A stretch of DNA of 64,000 bases from Streptomyces spirodelae (lineage in GTDB: Bacteria > Actinomycetota > Actinomycetes > Streptomycetales > Streptomycetaceae), in contig NZ_JAFFZN010000001.1 of assembly GCF_017676385.1 (NCBI RefSeq), positions 310,001-374,000 of the forward strand, read 5' to 3'. Positions within the stretch are counted from its first letter, which is position 1; each line of letters begins with the position of its first letter. The position numbers and the translations under genes were made by a program. Of this stretch, positions 8,797 to 17,146 are shown one piece after another. The notes beneath the pieces were generated by a model. It saw only the letters and a list, made by a program, of their open reading frames with translations. It was not told the DNA's origin and made no database searches.

Positions 8797-9165
8797 ATGG
8801 CGACACCGGAACTGCGCGCGATCGAGTGGGACGGCACCCAATGGGACGATCCCTCGGAGGACAAGCTGTACGACCTGCTGGCGGACATGAATCTGCGGTT
8901 CCGGTTCGTCATCGTTGAGCGGCCCCGCCAACAGCCCGTGGGCCAGCACTACATGCAGGTTTACCTCAACGACGACTTCAGCTACCAGGTGGAGTACCGC
9001 GAGGGCAGCGCCGAGCGGCACTTCCAGGCCCACGTCCCCGCGCAGCCACCGATCATCGGCTGTGAACCGGTGGCCAGGGTGCTCCAGGCATGGGCCTTCG
9101 ACCGGCCCGGCTGGCGCGAGGCCCTGCCCTGGTCCCACTGGCAGGAGCCCTCGTCGGCGCCCTAG
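8797..9165 (+). CDS. Small hypothetical protein
   Basis: A 122-residue, acidic, tryptophan-rich cytoplasmic protein with no signal or membrane segment. The N-terminus (WDGTQWDDPSEDKLYDLL) and the C-terminal stretch WAFDRPGWREALPWSHW are distinctive. The layout vaguely recalls immunity-type proteins, but there is no toxin gene nearby and I do not assign a family. A TACAGT hexamer 7 nt upstream suggests leaderless expression. Confidence 0.7.
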   Translation: MATPELRAIEWDGTQWDDPSEDKLYDLLADMNLRFRFVIVERPRQQPVGQHYMQVYLNDDFSYQVEYREGSAERHFQAHVPAQPPIIGCEPVARVLQAWAFDRPGWREALPWSHWQEPSSAP

Positions 9166-9227
9166 CCCTCTTCGGGGTTGCTGTCCGGCGGGTGCCTGCC
9201 CGGCCTTTCCCGCAGCCTTTCCCCCGG

Positions 9228-9250
9228 AGTTTCCCGCCCGGGCGGGAACT
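9228..9250. terminator. Bidirectional stem-loop between convergent genes
   Basis: An inverted repeat (AGTTTCCCGCCC / GGGCGGGAACT, one unpaired T) overlaps the stop codon of the NmrA-like gene and can end transcripts from both sides. Confidence 0.65.
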
Positions 9251-10094
9251 AGCGGAAAGCCGACACGTTGCGTCCGGCCCATGCGCCGAACGAGCCCGCG
9301 GGGCGGCCGAGCACGCGCTCGATGTCGGGGCTGATCTCCTGCTCGGCCGGGAGCGGTGCGCCGAGGATGTCCAGGGTGCCGCCGACGGCCTCCTCCGGCA
9401 TGAACTGCGCCAGGTGCGCATGGGCTTCCTCCCGGGACAGCTCCACGAAGGCGACCTCCTCGCCCAGCGACTCGGCGAGGGCCTCGGCCTGGCGGCGCGG
9501 ACTGATCGCCTCGGGGCCGGTCAGCTCGTACGTACGACCCGCGTGACCGCCCTCGCACAGTGCGACGGCGGCGACCTCCGCGATGTCCGCCGGATCGACG
9601 ACCGGCAGCGCCACATCGGCGAACGGAGCGAAGACCGTGCGCTTGACGCGGACCGACTCGGCCCAGGCGAACGCGTTGGAGGCGAAGCCGGCCGGGCGCA
9701 GGACGGTGAACTCCGGCCCCGAGTCACGTACGGCAGCCTCGAACTCGCGCAGCCGAGCGTGTGAAGGGGCCGCCGGGCGGGTGCGGTTGATCTGGGACGA
9801 GACCAGGACCACCCGCCCGACCCCCGCGCTCCGCGCCACCTCCAGCAGCTCACTCGCCGGTTCCCCGCGCATGTTCAGTTCGCCGCCCAGCAGGAGGAAG
9901 AGGGCGTCGGCGCCTTCGAGGACCGGCCGCATGCTCGCGGAGTCCGCGATGTCCGCCTGCGCATACCGGACACCGGCGGGCGTCTCGGCGGGCCCCGGAC
10001 GGCGGGAGAGGGCCAGTGTCTCCTGACCGGCCGCGGCCAGCCGCTCCACCAGTGTCCGGCCGATGTTGCCGGTGGCTCCTGTCACAACGATCAT
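9249..10094 (-). CDS. NAD(P)-binding NmrA-like / SDR-a5 family protein
   Basis: A 281-residue atypical short-chain dehydrogenase. MIVVTGATGNIGRTLVERLA is the Rossmann motif with the GxxGxxG pattern, and VVLVSSQ is the strand after the sugar-binding region. These proteins act as quinone or redox reductases or as NADP sensors. I start it at the ATG at 10094, just before the Rossmann motif; upstream sequence belongs to the divergent control region. It is divergent from a TetR gene, whose operators lie between the two, so it is a likely target of that regulator. Confidence 0.82.
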   Translation of the reverse strand: MIVVTGATGNIGRTLVERLAAAGQETLALSRRPGPAETPAGVRYAQADIADSASMRPVLEGADALFLLLGGELNMRGEPASELLEVARSAGVGRVVLVSSQINRTRPAAPSHARLREFEAAVRDSGPEFTVLRPAGFASNAFAWAESVRVKRTVFAPFADVALPVVDPADIAEVAAVALCEGGHAGRTYELTGPEAISPRRQAEALAESLGEEVAFVELSREEAHAHLAQFMPEEAVGGTLDILGAPLPAEQEISPDIERVLGRPAGSFGAWAGRNVSAFR

Positions 10095-10111
10095 CGCAAC
10101 CCCGAAGTGAG

Positions 10112-10127
10112 TTAGTTGACTGACTAA
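10112..10127. promoter_or_regulatory. Candidate TetR operator 1
   Basis: TTAGTTGACTGACTAA has 5-bp inverted arms (TTAGT/ACTAA) and lies 18 nt before the NmrA-like start, inside its probable promoter. Confidence 0.5.
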
Positions 10128-10163
10128 GTGAGAGGACAGTAGCACGGCCGATGCGGTCCTGCC

Positions 10164-10169
10164 TATAGT
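10164..10169 (+). promoter_or_regulatory. -10 hexamer of the leaderless tetR gene
   Basis: TATAGT lies 7 nt before the GTG at 10177. No ribosome site precedes the GTG. Confidence 0.6.
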
Positions 10170-10186
10170 TGGTTGGGTGACCAACT
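10167..10186. promoter_or_regulatory. Candidate TetR operator 2, overlapping the tetR start codon
   Basis: AGTTGG (10167-10172) and CCAACT (10181-10186) form a perfect 6-bp dyad with 8 nt between. It covers part of the -10 box and the GTG start codon, a good site for autorepression. Confidence 0.6.
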
Positions 10187-10758
10187 CGACGAAGCCCAGG
10201 GCGCGGGCAGCCGACAAGCGCCGCCGGCTCACTGCCGCGGCGGCCCAGGTCCTGCACGAGCAGGGCGTCGAGCGCACCACACTCGCCGACATCGCACGCG
10301 CCGCCGACGTCCCCGTGGGCAACCTCTACTACTACTTCAGGACCAAGGACGAGCTGGTCCAGGCGGCACTGTCCGAGCACAGCACACACCTGGCCGAACT
10401 CACCCAGCGGCTCGACCAGTTGCCCGACCCCCGGGCCCGTCTCAAGGCCCTGGTCGAGGGCTGGGTCGAACAGCGCGACATCGCCGCACGCCACGGCTGT
10501 CCCACCGGCACCCTGGCCGTCGAGCTCGACAAGCGCGCGGACGGAAGCCTCGACATGGAAGCCGGTGCGGTGATCCGGCTGCTGCTGGACTGGGCGGCAA
10601 CCCAGTTCCGCGCGCTGGGCCTGCCCGACGCGGACGACCACGCGGTCACCCTCGTCGGGGCTTACCAGGGCATGTCGCTGCTGGCCAACGCGCTGCGCGA
10701 CCCGGAGATCATGACCCGCGAGGGAACCCGCCTCCTGCGCTGGCTCGACTCCCTGTAG
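10177..10758 (+). CDS. TetR/AcrR-family transcriptional repressor
   Basis: A 193-residue TetR regulator. The N-terminal DNA-binding domain has the classic TLADIARAADVPVGNLYYYF helix-turn-helix with the YYYF end; the C-terminal ligand domain contains HGCPTGTLA and is of the type linked to NmrA-like or alcohol dehydrogenase partners. It starts with GTG and has TATAGT 7 nt upstream, so it is probably leaderless. It is divergent from the NmrA-like gene and likely represses both through the two dyads between them. The effector is unknown. Confidence 0.88.
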   Translation: MTNSTKPRARAADKRRRLTAAAAQVLHEQGVERTTLADIARAADVPVGNLYYYFRTKDELVQAALSEHSTHLAELTQRLDQLPDPRARLKALVEGWVEQRDIAARHGCPTGTLAVELDKRADGSLDMEAGAVIRLLLDWAATQFRALGLPDADDHAVTLVGAYQGMSLLANALRDPEIMTREGTRLLRWLDSL

Positions 10759-10780
10759 TCGGACATCGCCCCGCCCCCTT

Positions 10781-10903
10781 CGCCACCTCGCCGGGGACCG
10801 CGAGGTCGACGGGCTGCCCGTGCACAGCGACTAGGACGGTCCGGGGCAGGACCGCGTCTGCTTCCACGAGAAGCTCGGCCCGCTCGCCCCTACCGGCCCG
10901 TGA
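10781..10903 (+). pseudogene. Short decayed gene fragment
   Basis: One frame reads as natural protein (LAGDREVDGLPVHSD, then a TAG stop, then DRVCFHEKLGPLAP and TGA at 10901) with strong G/C third positions and little of the arginine/proline bias of shadow frames. There is no start codon and an internal stop at about 10841. I cannot name the family. It fills most of the gap between tetR and the SDR gene. Confidence 0.4.
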
Positions 10904-10988
10904 ACCCCAGGGCGCCTGCCTGCCACGTCGCTCCGCACGCATAGCCTTTGCGGGAGCAGACCGCCCATTCACAGCACCAGGAGAGTCG

Positions 10989-11765
10989 ATGAGCACCCCC
11001 GCGCGCGCCACTTCGTCCCGCACCGCCGTCGTCACCGGCGCGAGCAGCGGTATCGGTGCCGCCACCGCCCGCCGGCTCGCGGCGTCCGGTTACCGGGTGG
11101 TGCTCACGGCGCGGCGTGCGGACCGCATCGCGGAGCTGGCCGCGCAGCTCGGCGACGCGGGGCACGAGGCCGAGGCGTACGGGCTGGATGTGACGGACCG
11201 CGCGGCAGTCGACGCGTTCGCCGAGCGGTTCGAGGCGCTGGACGTCCTGGTGAACAACGCGGGCGGCGCGCTGGGCGCCGACCCTGTCGCCTCCGGGAAC
11301 CCGGAGGAGTGGCGGCAGATGTACGAGACGAACGTGCTGGGCACCCTGCACGTCACCCAGGCCCTGCTGCCCGCGCTGACCGCGAGCGGGGACGGCACGG
11401 TCGTGGTGCTCTCCTCCACCGCCGGGCACGCCACGTACGAGGGTGGGGCCGGATATGTCGCGGCGAAGCACGCCCAGCACGTCCTCGCGGAGACACTGCG
11501 GCTGGAGATCGTCGGCGAGCCGGTACGGGTGATCGAGATCGCCCCCGGGATGGTCAGGACCGAGGAGTTCGCGCTGACCCGCTTCCACGGCGACGAGGAG
11601 AAGGCGGCGAAGGTGTACGCGGGCGTGGCCGAGCCGCTGACCGCCGACGATGTCGCGGACACCATCGCGTGGACCGTCACCCGTCCCAGCCACGTCAACG
11701 TCGACCTGCTGGTCGTCCGGCCCCGTGCGCAGGCGTCCAACACCAAGGTGCACCGGGAGCCGTGA
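10989..11765 (+). CDS. Short-chain dehydrogenase/reductase (YdfG-like)
   Basis: A 258-residue classical SDR. It has the cofactor motif VVTGASSGIG near residue 15, NNAG at about residue 89, catalytic serine in VVLSST and the YVAAK active-site Tyr-Lys pair. The family commonly reduces 3-hydroxy acids such as serine or L-allo-threonine, or oxidises small alcohols; the substrate here is unknown. AGGAGA lies 6 nt before the ATG. It stands alone downstream of tetR. Confidence 0.88.
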   Translation: MSTPARATSSRTAVVTGASSGIGAATARRLAASGYRVVLTARRADRIAELAAQLGDAGHEAEAYGLDVTDRAAVDAFAERFEALDVLVNNAGGALGADPVASGNPEEWRQMYETNVLGTLHVTQALLPALTASGDGTVVVLSSTAGHATYEGGAGYVAAKHAQHVLAETLRLEIVGEPVRVIEIAPGMVRTEEFALTRFHGDEEKAAKVYAGVAEPLTADDVADTIAWTVTRPSHVNVDLLVVRPRAQASNTKVHREP

Positions 11766-11810
11766 CGAGCGGCCCCGGCGGACGAGCCCTCGCCGGGTGC
11801 TCCCCGGGCC

Positions 11811-12611
11811 TCAGCAGTGCTCGGCCGCCTCGCAGACCTCCGGCGGGATGCGGCGGGTCTCGATGGAGACACCCCCGCGCGGGCGGCCGCCGGCGAGCGC
11901 CGCGGCGCCGAGGGCGAAGTGGACCCACATGTTGAACTGGATCTCCTTGGCCACCCGCAGCCGGCTGTAGAGCAGGTCGACCCACCGGTCACCGGCACGG
12001 GCCCATGCCTCGACCGAGAACCGCAGTCCCTCCCCGTCGTCGTGGGCCGCGAACTGGATCTGACCCGCCTCCAGGTGGCCGTGCAGCGTGCCCAGCCGGA
12101 TCGTGACCGGGTCGCGGTGGAGCACCCGGACGGGACCGTCCCAGGGGCCGGGCATCTGGACGCGGTACTCGTCGCCCACCCGCGCGGGCGCGCCGTCGCC
12201 CAGCGTCTTGTGGAAGACGGCGACGGTCGAGGGCGCGGGCCGGTTCAGGTCGGCTGCCATGGCGTCGATCAGCGCCTCGGGGGTCGCCCGCGCGCCTTGG
12301 ACCAGGACGCTGAAGCGGCGGTGGAACATCGGCCCCACCCCGTCGGCGAGCCGCTTGGTGAGCTCGTCGACGAGCTCGGCGGGCAGCGGCGGCGGCAGAT
12401 CACCGTCGCCCCCCTCCACCTCACTGCGGTGCAGCGCCGTCACCCGCCACATGTACTCCCAGGAGACCAGTACGACGCCCGCCGGGAAGCGCAGCAGCGT
12501 ACCGATCCGCCGCCTCGGCGACGGCTTGCCTGGCTGCCGCGCGGGCGAGTCGTCAGAGCCGATCCGGGCCAGGGCGTACGCTCCGAGCCACATCTGACGA
12601 TGTAGGAACAT
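11811..12611 (-). CDS. DUF1990-like protein
   Basis: About 266 residues. The region TLHGHLEAGQIQF followed by RFSVEAWARAGD shares the G(T)L-GH-E-G pattern with the DUF1990 protein at 13002, so the two probably belong to one superfamily. No signal peptide; one hydrophobic stretch occurs near the C-terminus (WVHFALGAAALAG). The start is uncertain: ATG at 12611 or 12593, neither with a strong ribosome site. It is divergent from a small membrane protein gene and a second DUF1990 gene. Function unknown. Confidence 0.65.
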   Translation of the reverse strand: MFLHRQMWLGAYALARIGSDDSPARQPGKPSPRRRIGTLLRFPAGVVLVSWEYMWRVTALHRSEVEGGDGDLPPPLPAELVDELTKRLADGVGPMFHRRFSVLVQGARATPEALIDAMAADLNRPAPSTVAVFHKTLGDGAPARVGDEYRVQMPGPWDGPVRVLHRDPVTIRLGTLHGHLEAGQIQFAAHDDGEGLRFSVEAWARAGDRWVDLLYSRLRVAKEIQFNMWVHFALGAAALAGGRPRGGVSIETRRIPPEVCEAAEHC

Positions 12612-12637
12612 AACACCTATGACACCATGAATAGGAC

Positions 12638-13012
12638 ATGAGCGCGTATCGAGGTTCGTCTGCGCCCATCCACAGTCCCCAGGAGGTCGGCGTGCTGTTC
12701 GAAAAGCTGATGTACCGGTTCGGGCTTCGTGGGACACATCTGCAACTGGCGTCCATGGGCTCCGTCGGACTCTGCATCGTCTTCTGGATGCGTGCCGCCA
12801 GCTTCGACCAGGACGAACGCGGCAACGCCGAGCGCCGCGCCCTGTTCGTCGGCCTGTGGGCGCCCACGCTGTGGATGATGGGTCAGACGCTGGGGGAATA
12901 CGAACAGACCCGGCGCTGCCGGCCGGGAATCAATCGGCTCCGGCCGGGTGGCAAGCGGCGCCTCGGGCGGGGCGGCACGCGCTCCCGCCCCGGCAGCGCC
13001 CATGCTGCGTGA
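12638..13012 (+). CDS. Small probable membrane protein
   Basis: A 124-residue protein with two weakly hydrophobic segments (LASMGSVGLCIVFWM and FVGLWAPTLWMMGQTLG) separated by a charged DQDERGNAERR loop, and a basic tail. I do not recognise a family. Its 3' end overlaps the next gene by 11 nt if that gene starts at 13002, which suggests translational coupling. It starts 26 nt from the divergent DUF1990-like gene. Confidence 0.6.
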   Translation: MSAYRGSSAPIHSPQEVGVLFEKLMYRFGLRGTHLQLASMGSVGLCIVFWMRAASFDQDERGNAERRALFVGLWAPTLWMMGQTLGEYEQTRRCRPGINRLRPGGKRRLGRGGTRSRPGSAHAA

Positions 13013-13724
13013 CCGGCGGCTGTACCGTGCACCGGCCGTGGCCGCGCTGCACTCCCTGTCCGACCGCGAGGTCAACTACGACCCTCCGACCGGGAACCGC
13101 CTGCCCAGTTGGAACTGCGGCTGGCACGTCGACTCGCTCCGCCAGCCGCTGGCCCACGAGCCGGCCGGTGACCCGGTGCGGGGCGGGGCCTGGGACATCG
13201 CCTGCCGCCTGGTACGCGACTACCAGTTCGCCGAGCCGGGAATCCTGCGCGCGCTCTACCGCAGCGACGCCGCACTGCTGGGCCGGGACATGCTTCTGGA
13301 GGGCAGGTTCGCCGGACTCCGCTTCGACATGGGCGTACGGGTGACCTCCGTGATCGACGAGACGGCCGGCAGCGGCGAGACCGCTTCGCGCGTGTGGGGG
13401 TGGGCCTACCGGACCCTGCAGGGCCATCTCGAACAGGGTGAACTCACCTACCGGGTCGTCAAGCGGCTGCGGACCGGAGCCGTGGAGTTCCGCATCACCG
13501 GCTACTCGCGGCGGGCGCCGATGTCCAATCCCGTCATCCGGACCGGGTTCGCACTGTTCGGCCGCTGGACGCAGCACCGCTTCTACCGGGAGAGCGCACA
13601 CCGGCTGCGGCAGCTGCTGCACGCGGAGCTCCAGGGCGCTCCCCCGCTGACCGCGGTGACGCTCCCGGGCCACGACGACATCACGCTCGCCCCTTCTCCA
13701 CCGGCGCTCCTTACTGGAGGGTAG
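13002..13724 (+). CDS. DUF1990 family protein
   Basis: A 240-residue protein with the DUF1990 hallmark AYRTLQGHLEQGELTYRV followed by FRITGYSRRAP. DUF1990 proteins are widespread in actinobacteria and plants without an established role. I take the ATG at 13002, which overlaps the end of the small membrane gene by 11 nt; a longer start at 12948 would overlap by 65 nt. The divergent DUF1990-like gene makes this a split paralogue pair. Confidence 0.75.
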   Translation: MLRDRRLYRAPAVAALHSLSDREVNYDPPTGNRLPSWNCGWHVDSLRQPLAHEPAGDPVRGGAWDIACRLVRDYQFAEPGILRALYRSDAALLGRDMLLEGRFAGLRFDMGVRVTSVIDETAGSGETASRVWGWAYRTLQGHLEQGELTYRVVKRLRTGAVEFRITGYSRRAPMSNPVIRTGFALFGRWTQHRFYRESAHRLRQLLHAELQGAPPLTAVTLPGHDDITLAPSPPALLTGG

Positions 13725-13737
13725 GCACGGCATTTCC

Positions 13738-13762
13738 CTTGTTATACAGTCCGTCTAACAAG
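13738..13762. promoter_or_regulatory. 25-bp near-perfect palindrome, TetR-type operator candidate
   Basis: The arms begin CTTGTTA and end TAACAAG; 10 of 12 arm positions pair around one central base. It contains a TATACA element and lies 84 nt before the diiron oxygenase gene. No regulator gene is adjacent, so the protein that binds it is unknown. Confidence 0.7.
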
Positions 13763-13846
13763 AGGCCCCGAGGCGCCTCCTGGGGCGCCTCAGCACGCCG
13801 ACGGCCAGCAGGGAACGGCCCGCTATCCGAACCGAGGAGTCGCAGC

Positions 13847-14761
13847 ATGGCAAGCAGCACCACCCGGCCGGAGATTCCGCACAGCACCGAGGAAGACGGT
13901 GTCGCCCGGCGTCTGTTGGACTCCTCCGCGACGCTGTCGTACGACCCGCAGACCGAAGTCGACTGGGACACCCCGCTGGACAAGGACTTCCACGGCACCA
14001 GCCCGGAGTGGAGCACCCTGTTCGGCACCGCGTACTGGGCCGAGCTGACCGACGCGCAGCGCAAGGAGCTCACCCGCCAGGAGGCCGCCTCGGTGGCCGG
14101 CACGGGCATCTGGTTCGAGTTGATCCTGCAGCAGATGATCCTGCGCGACGTCTACGCGAAGGACCCGTCGCAGGAGACCGTCCAGTGGGCGCTCACGGAG
14201 ATCGCCGACGAGTGCCGGCACTCGATCATGTTCGCCCGCGGCGCCAAGAAGCTGGGGGCGCCCGCCTACCAGCCGCGCCGGGTCGCCCGGGAACTGGGCA
14301 GGGCCTTCAAGACGCTCGCGTTCGGCGAGGCCGCCTACGCCGCGATCCTGGTCGCCGAGGAGGTCCTCGATGTGATGCAGCGGGACTGGATGCGGGACCA
14401 GCGGGTCGTGCCGTTCGTCCGTACGATCAACAACATCCATGTCGTGGAGGAGTCGCGGCACATGAAGTTCGCCCGCGACGAGACCCGCAAACGGCTGGCC
14501 AAGGCGGGATGGCTGCGCCGTCAGATCAACGCCTTCGTGATCGCCGTCGCCTCCTACGTCATCGTCACCAGCATGGTGCACAGGAAGGTGTACGCCAACG
14601 CCGGGCTGGACGAACAGCGCGCGATCGCCGAAGCGCGGGCCAACGAGCACCACAAGTCGATGCTGCGTTCGAGCTGCGCGGGCCTGATGGAGTTCCTCGC
14701 CTCGGCCCGGCTGCTGACCAGGCCGGCGCTCGCCTTCTACAAGCGGGCCCACCTGATCTGA
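13847..14761 (+). CDS. Diiron oxygenase of the AurF (p-aminobenzoate N-oxygenase) family
   Basis: A 304-residue all-helical protein with ferritin-like diiron ligands: E91 in WFELI, E122 and H125 in DECRH, E171 in VAEE, and E202 with H205 in EESRH. AurF-type enzymes oxidise aromatic amines to nitro groups or act as broad N-oxygenases; the substrate here is unknown. The GAGGAG site 7 nt before the ATG sets the start. The next gene encodes a ferredoxin/ferredoxin-reductase fusion, a natural electron donor. The palindrome at 13738 probably controls both genes. Confidence 0.83.
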   Translation: MASSTTRPEIPHSTEEDGVARRLLDSSATLSYDPQTEVDWDTPLDKDFHGTSPEWSTLFGTAYWAELTDAQRKELTRQEAASVAGTGIWFELILQQMILRDVYAKDPSQETVQWALTEIADECRHSIMFARGAKKLGAPAYQPRRVARELGRAFKTLAFGEAAYAAILVAEEVLDVMQRDWMRDQRVVPFVRTINNIHVVEESRHMKFARDETRKRLAKAGWLRRQINAFVIAVASYVIVTSMVHRKVYANAGLDEQRAIAEARANEHHKSMLRSSCAGLMEFLASARLLTRPALAFYKRAHLI

Positions 14762-14838
14762 CCCGCCCGCCCCCGGGCACTCCGTCCCCCGACCCCGCCT
14801 TCTGCGTCCCGCCGCCCGCCGCTCACGGAACTGGTCCC

Positions 14839-16506
14839 ATGACGTACGCCATCAGCCAGAACTGCTGCAACGACGCCACCTGTGTGTCCGTCTGCCCGGT
14901 CAACTGCATCCATCCCGCCCCCGGCGAGCGGGACTTCGGCAGCACCGAGATGCTCTACATCGACCCCGAGACCTGCATCGACTGCGGCGCCTGCGCCGAC
15001 GCCTGCCCGGTCGACGCCGTCTTCCCCGTCGACAGCCTCACCGGCCCGCAGCGCGCTTACGCCGAGATCAACGCCGCCTACTACGCGGACTTCCCCAGGC
15101 CGCGCCCCGACACCGGCAGCCCGGTCTTCCACGCCTGGAGCGCGCCGGCCTTCACCCGTACCCTGCCCGCCGACTTCACCGCGCCCCGGGTGGCCGTCGT
15201 CGGCACCGGGCCTGCCGGTATGTACGCGGCGGAGGACCTGCTGCTGCACACCGCCGCCGAGGTGACCTTGCTGGACCGGCTCCCGGTGGCGGGCGGGCTC
15301 ATCCGGTACGGCGTGGCACCGGACCACCCGGCGACCAAGAAGATCGGCGACGCCTTCGCGCGGTTCCACGACCACCCGCGCGTGCGGATGCTGCTGGGCG
15401 TGCACGTGGGCGAGGACATCACAGCCGAGGAATTGGCCGCCCACCACGACGCCGTCATCTACGCGGTGGGCGCCCCCGGCGACCGGCGGCTGGACGTCCC
15501 CGGCGAGGAGTCGGCGGGCGCCATCGCCGCAACCACCTTCGTGGCCTGGTACAACGCCCACCCGGATGTCCCGGCGGACGCCGTCGACCTGTCAGCATCG
15601 CGGGTCGTGGTGGTCGGAACCGGCAACGTCGCCCTCGATGTGGCCCGCATCCTGCTGACGGACCCCGAGGAGCTGGCCGGGACGGACATCGCGGACCACG
15701 CGCTCGCCGCCCTGCGGACGAGCGCCGTCCGGGAAGTCGTGCTGCTGGGACGCAGAGGGCCCCAGGACGCCGCCTGCACCCGACCCGAACTCCTCGCCCT
15801 GACACAGCTGCCCGGCGTGGAACAGGTCATCGACGACCACGACCCGCGTACCGGCGCGGCGCTCGACGCCGCGGGTCAGCAGGACAAGGCAGCGCTGCTG
15901 CGGAACCTCCCGCGCGCACAAGTCGACTACTCCCGGCCGCCGACGGCGGCGGCCCGGCGGCTGGTCTTCCGCTTCCACTCCGCTCCCGTGCGGATGCGCG
16001 GCGGCACGGGCGGGACGGCTTCCGCCCTCGAGACCGTACGCGTCACCGGGAGCACCGGGGAGCTCGACATCCGGGCCGGGTTGCTGCTGAGGGCCATCGG
16101 CTACCGCGGCGCACCCGTTCCCGGACTGCCGTTCGACGAGGAGAGCGGCACCGTCCCGCACCTGGGCGGCCGGGTGACCGGCCACCCGGGCACCTATGTG
16201 GTGGGCTGGATCAAGCGCGGCCCCTCCGGTGGCATCGGCGCCAACCGGGCCTGCGCCGCGGAGACCGTCGCCGCGCTGCTGAGCGACGCCGCCGAGGGCT
16301 CGCTCCCGGAGCCGGCCCACTCGGGGAAGGCGTTCCGGCGCCTGGCGCGCCGCCGCAGCCGACACCTGGTCGACGCACGCGGAATGGCCGCGATCGACCG
16401 CGCCGAGCAGTCCCGCGGCAGCCGGACCGGCCGGCCGCGGGCCAAGCTGGCCACCGTCCCCGAACTGGTGGCCGCCTCCAAGTCCCGCCTGCCCCTCCCC
16501 CGCTGA
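14839..16506 (+). CDS. fprB: Ferredoxin-NADP+ reductase with N-terminal ferredoxin domain (FprB-like)
   Basis: A 555-residue fusion. Residues 1-65 form a bacterial ferredoxin with two cysteine clusters (C9/C10, C15, C19, C23 and C46, C49, C52, C56). Residues 115-470 form an adrenodoxin-reductase-like flavoprotein with the FAD motif GTGPAG at 122 and the NADP motif GTGNVA at 260. It should pass electrons from NADPH to iron-sulfur or diiron partners. Its position 77 nt behind the AurF-like gene suggests it reduces that oxygenase. The C-terminal 80 residues are basic and of unknown role. Confidence 0.9.
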   Translation: MTYAISQNCCNDATCVSVCPVNCIHPAPGERDFGSTEMLYIDPETCIDCGACADACPVDAVFPVDSLTGPQRAYAEINAAYYADFPRPRPDTGSPVFHAWSAPAFTRTLPADFTAPRVAVVGTGPAGMYAAEDLLLHTAAEVTLLDRLPVAGGLIRYGVAPDHPATKKIGDAFARFHDHPRVRMLLGVHVGEDITAEELAAHHDAVIYAVGAPGDRRLDVPGEESAGAIAATTFVAWYNAHPDVPADAVDLSASRVVVVGTGNVALDVARILLTDPEELAGTDIADHALAALRTSAVREVVLLGRRGPQDAACTRPELLALTQLPGVEQVIDDHDPRTGAALDAAGQQDKAALLRNLPRAQVDYSRPPTAAARRLVFRFHSAPVRMRGGTGGTASALETVRVTGSTGELDIRAGLLLRAIGYRGAPVPGLPFDEESGTVPHLGGRVTGHPGTYVVGWIKRGPSGGIGANRACAAETVAALLSDAAEGSLPEPAHSGKAFRRLARRRSRHLVDARGMAAIDRAEQSRGSRTGRPRAKLATVPELVAASKSRLPLPR

Positions 16507-16545
16507 CCCGCCGAACGCGCGTGCGGCTGGCGGCCGCCCGAGCCG

Positions 16546-16551
16546 TAAACT
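16546..16551 (+). promoter_or_regulatory. -10-like hexamer of the leaderless ASCH gene
   Basis: TAAACT lies 8 nt before the ATG at 16560, without a Shine-Dalgarno site. Confidence 0.5.
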
Positions 16552-16559
16552 CATGCGCC

Positions 16560-16997
16560 ATGACCTTCGAACCGGATCTCGACGCACTGCCGCGGGAGGA
16601 GTTCGCCTTCCCCGGACCGCTCCGCGACCGGCTGGTGGCGGCGATCCTCGACGGCAGGAAGACCGCCACCACAGGACTGCTGCGGGCGTACGAGGCCGAG
16701 GGCGAGCCGCTGCCCGAGGTGGGCCGACGCGCCGTCGTGGTGGACTCCGAGGAACGGCCGGTCGCCGTCGTCGAGGTGGTCGCGGTACGCGTCGTACCGC
16801 TCGGCGAGGTCGACACCGCGCACGCGGTGGACGAGGGCGAGGGTCACACCACGCTGGCGGAGTGGCGTGCGGCACACGAGCGGTTCTGGCACGGCGATGA
16901 GCTGCGCCGCCTGCTGGGCGACCCCTCCTTCACCGTGGACGACTCCACCCCGGTGGTCCTGGAACGGTTCCGGCTGGAGCGGGCTCTCAGGCCATAG
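16560..16997 (+). CDS. ASCH domain protein
   Basis: A 145-residue ASCH (EVE/PUA-like beta-barrel) protein. The conserved start of the fold is visible as ILDGRKTATTGLL (about residues 28-40), followed by VVVDSEERPVAVVEVVAVRVV and TLAEWRAAHERFW. Members bind RNA or hydrolyse N4-acetylcytidine (YqfB); the role here is open. A TAAACT box 8 nt upstream points to leaderless expression. It stands alone downstream of fprB. Confidence 0.82.
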   Translation: MTFEPDLDALPREEFAFPGPLRDRLVAAILDGRKTATTGLLRAYEAEGEPLPEVGRRAVVVDSEERPVAVVEVVAVRVVPLGEVDTAHAVDEGEGHTTLAEWRAAHERFWHGDELRRLLGDPSFTVDDSTPVVLERFRLERALRP

Positions 16998-17146
16998 GCC
17001 GCACGCTGGGCAGCTGACAGGGTCGGCCCGCTCGTGTGCCGTTGTCGCTCATCCGTCACCCACAGGTCTGACCACCCGGGAAGCTCCGGCGCGCCACGCC
17101 GGAGAGTTGGCCGGCAACGGCACCGCCGCGGCCCTGAAGCTCAGTC

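Noticed and set aside
10173..11765. 530-codon frame joining the tetR region to the SDR gene
   Set aside because: Only the part from the ATG at 10989 is SDR; the upstream part is arginine/proline-rich and overlaps tetR in another frame.
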